Assembly (NCBI RefSeq): GCF_030247195.1
Contig: NC_080672.1
Coordinates: 85,519,113 to 85,583,112, forward strand
Direction of reading: 5' to 3'
DNA length: 64,000 bases
Source of the DNA: Topomyia yanbarensis
Taxonomy: Eukaryota; Arthropoda; Insecta; Diptera; Culicidae
Shown one piece after another: positions 56,739-64,000 of the stretch. Numbering within the stretch: position 1 is the stretch's first letter; each line of letters begins with the position of its first letter. The notes below the pieces were generated by a model that was not told the origin of the DNA, made no database searches, and was given only the letters and a program-made list of their open reading frames with translations. The position numbers and the translations under genes are program-made.

Positions 56739-57399
56739 AAGAAGCTAAATGTGAAAATATTCGAATTTAAAGATTACTGAGTTAGATAAACAACTTGATA
56801 GTTTTCGATAAACAAAGATGGCTGTAATCAATGTAATTAAAACCTCAGAGACAAATTGCGAATGACTTATCGTTGTTAAAACCCCAATAAATAGCTTAAA
56901 GACAATCGATTTTACTTCGAACTAGGGAATGTCGTTTTAGTTTACGCTGCTCAATATAATACAAATGCCCGTTTAACTATATCTAATGGTGAATCTACCA
57001 GCTCATGATTGACTTGTTCAGTATAAGTTTGGAAATGTCAATTACAATGTGATTATATATGGCACATAGGATAATGGACCTATATTGGCCTATTAAGAAG
57101 AGGCTATTTCGTGAAAAACGTTTAAATGAAACTAAATATCTACAACCCTTCTCAGGAAAAAGTATCATTCTTTTTACTCCGATTTGCTACAATAAGAAGG
57201 AAAACCGATTTAATCCACCTAGCAGTGAGATGAGACATTTCTTACACATATCACTGTTGGATCATTCATTAGTTTGCAGAACTCATGCGAAGTAGTAAAT
57301 CAAAATTATAAAATACACCAATCAAATTATATTAGCTAATTTAATGAAAATTTAGACAATATTTAGGAAAAAGTATAAGATTAATAGAATAAATTGACT

Positions 57400-57630
57400 C
57401 AAACTAACAAATTGAATGAAATAAATAAATGGAATGATTGAACCTGAAATGAATTAAATTAAAGATATGAACAAAATGAATTAAATGAATCAAATGATTC
57501 ACATAAATCAAATGATTAAAATGAATCAAATAAATCAAACGAATCAAATGAATCAAATATATCAAATTAATCAAATTAATCAAATTAATCAAATTAATAA
57601 AATTAATCAAATGAATCAAATGAATCAATT
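57400..57630. repeat. AATCAAATG-rich degenerate array, left part
   Basis: Tandem variants of AATCAAATGAATCAAATTAA. Continues at 58855-59400 beyond the inverted-arm element. Open frames here (LINLINLI on the minus strand) are products of the repeat. Confidence 0.85.
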
Positions 57631-57841
57631 TACATTTTAACGACATTCAATTAGCTAGAGATTACTGCATAGGAAAAGTTATGAAAATTAGAGGTCGTTT
57701 GTCACGGTAAAGATGGACACGTCTATCGATTCCAGGACACATGCTAGTGAACTCGGGTGATTCGTAGTTATACTGCCTAAGCTCGACCCTCAACAGCAGA
57801 AGACAAAGATTAAGCCCGTACGATATTAAGCCTGTTCTAAT

Positions 57842-57925
57842 GACCCTGCTACTTCTATTTATTTATTTATTTTTTTTATTAATAAAGGTTTTAACCGCAA
57901 GGGTCATTCGCCTTTTTTATAGATT
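57842..57925 (-). repeat. SINE-like A-rich 3' tail
   Basis: The minus strand reads AGGCGAATGACCC, GGTTAAAACCTTTATTAATA and then (AAAT)n. The AGAGGCGAAT and GGTTAAAACCT(T/C)TATAA words are also the tail of the SINEs at 11194 and 51586. Confidence 0.55.
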
Positions 57926-57971
57926 ATTACATATTACATTACATTCAAAAGAAAAAAAATGCGAAAAATTA

Positions 57972-58757
57972 TTGCGATCTTCGATCTTGGGCGCACTGCT
58001 TGCTGTTGCGGGTGATCTTCCTTGGTGGAGAAGTGCTATTGACATTATTCCCTTCACCATTTGCTGCTTGTTGGTTGATCTGACTGCCGTCTCCCTCGCT
58101 CTCGTGTACGTCCATGTCGTCATCGCTAGAGTGGTTGTTGCTTTCGTTTCCACTGATGGTTGTTATTTGATGCTTCTTGTGTTTCTGAGTGACCTTGGTG
58201 TATCCGTCTTCTTTTTTGGTTATTCCTTCACTAGATGTACTGGATGTTGGCTTAGATTTATCGATGATTATCGTTTGACCGGCTGTCTGTGGTATAGCAT
58301 GCGAAGACTGTTTGTCAGTGTGTGCTGTAGTGGATTCATTATCCTTTGTAGATTTTGCGCATGGTTTACCGTAGTGTGCCGTCTGGTTGCAAAACTGGCA
58401 CGTGGGCGTCTGCCCAGGGTATGTGCATAATGTTTGTTAAATGTAGGTGATCCCTTGAGCAGATTTGCATTCGAATGTCAAATAAGACGGAATAGGCTGG
58501 TGCAGCTGCATTCTAACCACACGAACCCCGTTGAGAATGCCGGGAAAAAAGTTTCTCCAAGTGTCATTCGTAACGGATTCCACTTCTCCGTATTTGGACA
58601 TGAATTTTTTATGTATTCGGCGCTGGTGCGCGGTGCCAAATCATGTAAGCGTACTTCAGTAAAATTTTGATCGATATAGACGGGAATCCTGGTTTCTGCC
58701 ACTCCTAGTTTTCCGATCTGTTTACTTCACGTACTTGCTCTCACTTGAGTACTATGG
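57972..58757 (-). pseudogene. L1/Tx1-like LINE ORF1 fragment
   Basis: Minus strand: AETRIPVYIDQNFTEVRLHD (58690-58630), a GVRVVRMQLHQ-like segment (58530-58490), then YPGQTPTCQFCNQTAHYGKP followed by Cys (near 58400), a zinc knuckle C-x2-C-x4-H-x4-C, followed by an open S/T/K-rich tail with SDDDMDVHESEGDG and a stop near 57972. This tracks the intact ORF1 at 42957-44105 in order (VEVKLFDLS, GVRVVRMM, CRHCNEYVHNGISC, DDLETDE). Frameshifts lie near 58480 and 58440, but the last 155 codons are open, so decay is modest. No ORF2 follows; the 3' side is a SINE-like tail. Confidence 0.65.
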
Positions 58758-58854
58758 CTCTAATTTTCATAACTTTCCCTACCCAGTAATCTCTAACTAA
58801 TTGAATGTCGTTAAAATGTAAAAAAGAAAATGTGACTAACATAGTCGAAATAAA

Positions 58855-59400
58855 AAAGGACAAAATGATTCAATTTAATTTAATGGATCAAATGAATAAA
58901 ATGAATGGAATGAACAAAGAAAATAAAATGAATAAAAAATTAAATGAATAAATAAAACAAACGAATCAAATAAACAAAAAGAAGTGAATTGCCAAAATCA
59001 ATTAAAAAGAAGAAAATGCGCAGAATAAAATGCATTGATCGGAATGATAAATTAAACGATGTTGTAAGGTTATAATATAATAGAAAAAATAAATTGTGTA
59101 AAATGAATCATTTGCATGATATGAATAAAACTGAAAAAATAGTCATGTTTACAAAATGAAGAAACTATACAGTGAACTGGAAAAAATTAATAGAATGCAT
59201 TGAATGAAAACAGTGAATAAAATAAGTGAAATGAATGATATGAGTGAAATGCACGAACTGAATAAACTGATCAGTGTGAATCCAAATGATGAAACGAATA
59301 AAGTAGATAAAATGAACGCAGATGAGCAAAACGAATAAAAAGATGCTGAATGAAATAATTAATTAAAATGCAATGATCATTTAAAGTTAAAATTAAAGTT
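58855..59400. repeat. AATCAAATG-rich degenerate array, right part
   Basis: ATGAATAAAATGAATGGAAT-like variants, continuing the array at 57400-57630 and fading rightwards. Confidence 0.75.
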
Positions 59401-61600
59401 AAATAACATTTTTGAATAAAAAAAGAAAATAGATAATCCGAATTTGAGAACCATTGCATCAGAAAGTTATGAAACGTTTTTGAAAATTTTATCTTCTGAG
59501 AAAAGGTTAATTAATATACAATGGGGTTTCTAGGGCTTCCATCTTTTTTTGTTTTAGTCTTTTCGTTTTCACGCTTCTTTACTTGACGGCGTCGTTTTAA
59601 GATTATGTGGTGTTTCTACATTATTGATGGACCTTAATTAGTTATCAGGAACCTGGAACGTTCAATTTGCTTTGGAAGTAAAAGTTTACTTTTTGGTCAC
59701 ATATTTCCGAAAAAAATTGTTCAGAATAGAATTTGCTGGTCCAGTAATTTAACGCGCAATTGAATATAGTAAAGTGAGACAAGGTCACATGACACATTCT
59801 TTCGTGACGTTTACAACGATTTGACGAATCTTCATTCGACAAATATGTCATAACTTTATCAAATGAATGCCTTCATCAAAACTTATTACAGATTCGGAAA
59901 GTAGACAAAATTTCACGAAAGCTCTTGGAACAGAGAGCAAAAGATGGAGAATGCGATTCGTAAAAGAGACAAGTAGATATTTCAGTTTTCATTTGCATTA
60001 AAATAAATAGTGTGAAGTGTCTAGGCTAAATCGATAGCCTAAAAGGCGTGTATTCAGTTGATTATAATGCAGTCTCTTTCCAGTCATCCTTATAGCTTGC
60101 ATATTGTTTCGTTCGGAATTCTCGTTCAGGAAATATGGATAAATAAGCCCTGTACAATCCAATACTGCGAAAAAGAAATGGTTCAAACTATCAGGATGGC
60201 AAAAATGTAGTCAGATCAACTATCTGTACAATGCATAAACTCTGATTGCAATCCTCGCTCATTTACTCGTACAATATGGAAAACTCGAACGAAACGTGTG
60301 CTGAATTATTCAATGCCTCACTACTAATTGTAACTGTTTCAATGGCAGTTACTTCAATTGAAGTGTACTCAGTATAGAGCAGATATGGACGACGATAAGT
60401 TAGAAGACACATTGTACTTACATCCCCCATTGAGAGTGGGGACTTTGGGAGACTTCTTTTCCCGGATCTAATTCGTGGGTATTTTTGGGCTTTGATCCGT
60501 TATTTTTCATGAAAGTTCATACCAATACAACGTATGTGCATTTTCAATAATATCATCCCAAAAAGGTGTTCTTAGTTTTCACATGACATATTTGAGCATA
60601 TGTTTTATTCAAAATTCAATAGAGATACGAAGAGTTGAAATATCGCACGTGGAATGTCCTACCACCCAGTTAAGCCACATATTTTTCTGAGATAGCCATG
60701 AATTTCTTTTATTATAGTTTATATACAACCTTTGAATAGAACTGAATTAAATTTGAGTTGATGTAGTTTTCGATGGTCACCTGTCTACCCATAGTGCAAC
60801 GTTTCGAAATACCTATTTCACCTTGAAAATAGTTATAGTTTTCCCATAAGGCCAATATTTTGCAAATTTTCTCAGGACTACAAATATTTTATTTGACATG
60901 TAGGATGTATTATTAAACTTGTTTCCACACAAATGGATTGAGAAATAACAAAATATATGTGAGTCGTGACAGTTGTCATGAACACGAAGGAAGAGAGAAA
61001 GAGAGAGAGAGATGGAGTGAGATAGAGATGGGGGGGGGGCATGTGAGGAACGGTAAATGATGATTAATGCCGAGACCTTATTTTTATAGGTATATTATGT
61101 GATATATTGATTCCTTACATCCTTATTATAAATAATGTAAGTAGTAATTTTTGCGCCATAACCACTATAATCTAAATATTGCAAAGAGCTAAATTTTTGC
61201 TAGAGTTTTGAGATTCAAAAATACAGTTTCTTTCGGTGATGCCACGAGTATTATTGTATGAGAAGTCTTTTATCTCACTACTAGGTGAATTACTTGATAA
61301 TCTCTTTATTAATATACCATCCAACATTTACTTCACGATTGAACGCAATGCCTAATCCAAGGGATAAATACATGAACTCTAGAAAAAATTTTACTACGAA
61401 CAGATTATTTTGTTTTTGAAGTGAACTTACATATTGATTTTTGAGAAATAGTTCAGTTATTATAGAGGTAATTCACAAGATGTTTTCAAAATCGAATTCC
61501 TTGAATCACGTAGATGTGTTTTCATACCCCGATATTCGAAATCGGTTCAGTTTTTCCCCTAAAACACCAGTAAAGCAATACTCTGTATGAAACAATCTCA
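59401..61600. other. No recognised gene
   Basis: AT-rich. A GA-rich stretch lies at 60990-61012 and a G9 run at about 61031. No frame with a domain. Confidence 0.4.
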
Positions 61601-61639
61601 TTTTTAGTTAGTGGAAATTGATAAGCGAGGACTAAAAAT

Positions 61640-62100
61640 ACAAAATGTTTAATATCTCCGCCGCTCGTGCACGGATTTTGACAATCTATAGCTTGTTAGA
61701 AAGGTATTCTAACAAGCTTTCTATTGATGTGCAATATTGTAATTTTCGAAAGTTATTCGCAAAAAACCTGCTGTGTTTTAACAAAATCGCCCATATTTCA
61801 GAAAGTGAACAACATATCGAAAATCAAAAATAATAGTGTCAAATGGCAACGTTGGGCCTTTCATTTGAAACTAATTTCATTAAGATCGGTTCAGCCATTG
61901 CTGAGATAATTACATGACATTTTGTACATACATACATACACACATACACACACACACACACACATACAGACATTGTCTCAATTTGTCGAGCTAAGTCGAT
62001 TGGTATATGAAACTCGGCCCTCCGGGCCTCGGAAAAAGTTTTCAAAGTTTGAGCGAATCCTATACATTTCTTTTGTAAGAAATGTAAAAAGAAGAAAAGA
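61640..62100 (+). repeat. Dispersed mosquito-type repeat with (CA)n
   Basis: Contains AGATCGGTTCAGCCATTGCT, then (TACA)n/(CA)n at 61925-61965, CAGACATTGTCTCAATTTGT, GAGCTAAGTCGATTGGTATA and a TTTCTTTTGTAAGAAATG end. The CAATTTGTCGAGCT block also occurs in the hAT copies at about 1063 and 21375. This layout is common in culicine genomes from general knowledge. Confidence 0.55.
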
Positions 62101-62374
62101 GTACAGGAACGTTTTCCTACCTGTTTGCTCCGGAGTACTTCCGGTTTCTCCTGGTACTGGAACAAACCTAATGCCTGGGAGTAAAAAACCATCCTTCAAT
62201 GTGCAACTCCTGGTCATGTAGGTTGTTTATTGATCAATACCGCCGCCGGCCAGGCCCGAACTCAGATCGCAGTAGGGAAGGGAAGGAATGTTAGCCCGCC
62301 ACTTGCTTTTGCTACAGGCCGTATATTCTACTGCGCACTCCACAAGTCTCACGGGAGGAGGGAAATTGTTAGTA

Positions 62375-62797
62375 GGGGAACTGCGTCGAAGACGGACACT
62401 GTGGAAGATGGACAAACTGTATTTCTCACAAAATGAAAAATTCAGTTGAATGGTACTAATACCATATGATTTTTAGAAGATTTCAAATGATTCCGAAAGA
62501 TACTGCTATTATCTAATAAGCGAATGCCATCAAATTCATATCCTTGGGCTAATATTGTCCATATTACTCATGCCAGGTGTCCGTCTTTCCCATCCCAGTT
62601 TTTAAATGTAGATTTTGTGCCTCTTTTCCACAACCATTTTAAACATCTATCTGTTTTAAATTTTATTAGAATAAGTTACTGTATTGATGGAACATGATCT
62701 CTTATTGCGGTTTGGGTGCAATTTGCGAGCAATGCATCAATCGATGAGCAGAATTTGCTATTTAACCATGACGTGTCCGTCTTGGGCACAATTCCCC
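62375..62797. mobile_element. TA-flanked MITE, 423 bp
   Basis: Left GGGGAACTGCGTCGAAGACG (then GACAC), right end read inward GGGGAATTGTGCCCAAGACG (then GACAC); about 25-bp inverted ends. Flanked by TA on both sides (62373-62374 and 62798-62799), as for Tc1/mariner-type MITEs. Also contains an internal GTCCGTCTTTCCC copy near 62580. Confidence 0.7.
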
Positions 62798-62799
62798 TA

Positions 62800-63788
62800 A
62801 CGATAATGATTGGAAGTTGATTGGAGTTTGCGCGCGATTGAAGATTTTAGAAGTCTGGGTGCCTGGCCACCAGCAGACTCATTAGGCGCTTAAATTACGT
62901 TAATATCAATAATGGAACAATGTTTAAAGTTACACTTAAATCGAATATCATTTTAACAGAAAACAAACTAGCAAAAGAAAAAGCAACAAAAAATTTCGAA
63001 CATTCCATTATTTTCGCGACAATCATCTGAAAAAATTTTGAGTGGCGCAAAATAAACTGAACTGAAAATCTTACTTTATTAATATCCCAACAACTAGAGA
63101 GAGAAGCAAGTAGAACAGAAAAGAAAAAAAGGATCGGAATTAATCTACTAATTTACTACCAAAGCATAAGACATCTCTCATGTCTGCCACTCTGCTACCA
63201 ATAAAATGCTGATTGGACAATTTACTAATTTAGTACAAAAACTAGAAAGTATAAAAGATACAGGAGATGTAGTATAGAGAGTCTTGTTTTTGTCGCTTCT
63301 TACGGTTTGGAAGCAGAAAAAACTAAATTACTTAATTGCAACAACAATGTACCCACATTAGAAAATGGAAATGATGCAAGAAATAGAGGAGCGATTTCCG
63401 GTTTTGTCAACTTTTAACAGAAAAATCAAGCTATAATATTATTATACTCATGAAATACGGTTTACATGTTTACATACAGTGCATGTGCTGCTCAAAACTA
63501 TATGAAATTACACAATATAATGAGAAAATAATTACTGAACTGCCATGAGCAAACCAATGAACATATAATAAAATTCGTGTTGATATGACTGAAGGAAATT
63601 GCAAACAGGTGTTCGATCGTTCTCGTGAATCGTCAATTCTAAAACCTTATACAAGATTGAGGTCATCATTTCAGTCAGACAAGACCATGCGTATTCCCTA
63701 TGCATATTGAATGCCCTGTGGATTAGTTCAGTAGTTCGTCAAATAAACACTAAACAAACATACAAATTGGTTTGCTCAGTCACAAGAA
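62800..63788. promoter_or_regulatory. Intergenic with weak promoter motifs
   Basis: TATAAAAG at 63250-63257, and further right TATGCATA (63699) about 31 bases before an initiator TTCAGTA (A at 63730). The second pair stands 59 bases upstream of the open frame at 63789. Motif inference only. Confidence 0.25.
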
Positions 63789-63992
63789 ATGTCAGCTCGA
63801 GTGGTATCACCCGACGGATACGAACATTTAAAATTACATTCGACAAAATATATGCGCAATTTTGTAAATAATAGAATCAATAAAATAAGAGCAATTAATA
63901 AATTCCTTAACCAAAATGGCTCATTTTCAAATATAGCACTGTTGATGAATCACCTAATAAAAATAGTCGATAAGGGACACGGACGAAAATAG
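63789..63992 (+). CDS. Hypothetical small basic protein (67 aa)
   Basis: Open from ATG 63789 (context AAGAAATGT, A at -3 favourable) to a stop at 63992. MSARVVSPDGYEHLKLHSTK begins a basic, mostly helical-looking sequence with NFVNNRINKIRAINKFLNQN and ending DKGHGRK. No signal peptide, membrane segment or known domain seen. A TATA-like/initiator pair lies upstream. It may be a chance frame in AT-rich DNA or the first exon of a gene continuing past the window. Confidence 0.25.
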   Translation: MSARVVSPDGYEHLKLHSTKYMRNFVNNRINKIRAINKFLNQNGSFSNIALLMNHLIKIVDKGHGRK

Positions 63993-64000
63993 CTGAGCAC

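Larger units (their letters stand above)
57631..58820. mobile_element. L1-like ORF1 fragment with inverted arms, 1.19 kb
   Basis: Arms 57631-57693 and 58758-58820 are inverted copies (about 63 bp, few mismatches) starting TACATTTTAACGACATTC. Both ends lie inside the AATCAAATG array, so this unit inserted there. A third copy of the end is at 7531. Either a DNA element with TIRs carrying LINE sequence, or a LINE 5' end plus an inverted partial copy. Confidence 0.6.

Noticed and set aside
57404..57646. Minus-strand frame of LINLINLI repeats
   Set aside because: Product of the AATCAAATG simple array.
57840..58430. 196-codon plus-strand frame rich in hydrophobic residues
   Set aside because: It is antisense to the L1-like ORF1 fragment, whose zinc knuckle and acidic tail read clearly on the other strand.

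Overview
This window looks like insect nuclear DNA, most probably from a mosquito (culicine more likely than anopheline). The reasons are the AT-rich intergenic sequence, several non-LTR retrotransposon clades typical of Diptera (R1/LOA-group, I, Jockey, and an L1/Tx1-like clade with CCHC ORF1), tRNA-headed SINEs ending in AGAGG...AATAAAA tails, hAT elements with 8-bp target duplications, and a decayed histone cluster in the Drosophila gene order. No intact single-copy protein gene is recognised. The species call is inference.

Layout. 0-7 kb: diverged hAT copy, a foldback, an inverted pair of SINE copies, an L1-like ORF1 fragment, a tRNA-like gene and a candidate TATA-less promoter on the minus strand (start site near 6738). 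7.5-14.6 kb: an R1/LOA-group LINE (minus) split in its endonuclease by a 2,934-bp hAT element (9652-12585, target duplication ACAATCAC), which itself carries a SINE (11194-11350, 13-bp duplication). 16.9-21.6 kb: a 301-bp hAT MITE, then an I-clade gag fragment interrupted by a 2,023-bp hAT element. 22.4-28.1 kb: fossil histone cluster H2B(-), H2A(+), H4(-). A 4,271-bp Jockey-type LINE with a 16-bp duplication sits between H2B and H2A, a palindromic MITE sits in the H4 3' region, and the LINE's gag carries a 470-bp hAT-like MITE.

30-31.2 kb: 3' end of an R1/LOA LINE followed by a tandem array with a period of about 120 bp. 31.7-32.8 kb: a TIR-bounded element with a possible solo LTR inside. 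35-45.2 kb: an R1/LOA LINE (+), then an I-clade LINE (-) that lost its reverse transcriptase and was invaded by a nearly complete L1/Tx1-like LINE (39.7-44.1 kb) and a SINE (12-bp duplication). 46-64 kb: MITEs, a 22-bp palindromic repeat array (51.4-53.0 kb), a hAT element (53864-54239), a candidate TATA promoter with first exon (56.1-56.7 kb), an L1-like ORF1 fragment flanked by inverted arms inside an AATCAAATG-rich array, a TA-flanked MITE, and a short open frame at the right edge.

The transposon genes do not form a pathway. The LINE ORF1 products are RNA-binding zinc-knuckle proteins and the ORF2 products are endonuclease/reverse transcriptases, which probably also mobilised the SINEs; almost all are broken. 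The main value of the window is a readable order of nested insertions backed by exact target-site duplications. I found no CRISPR array, operon or new defence-like system.
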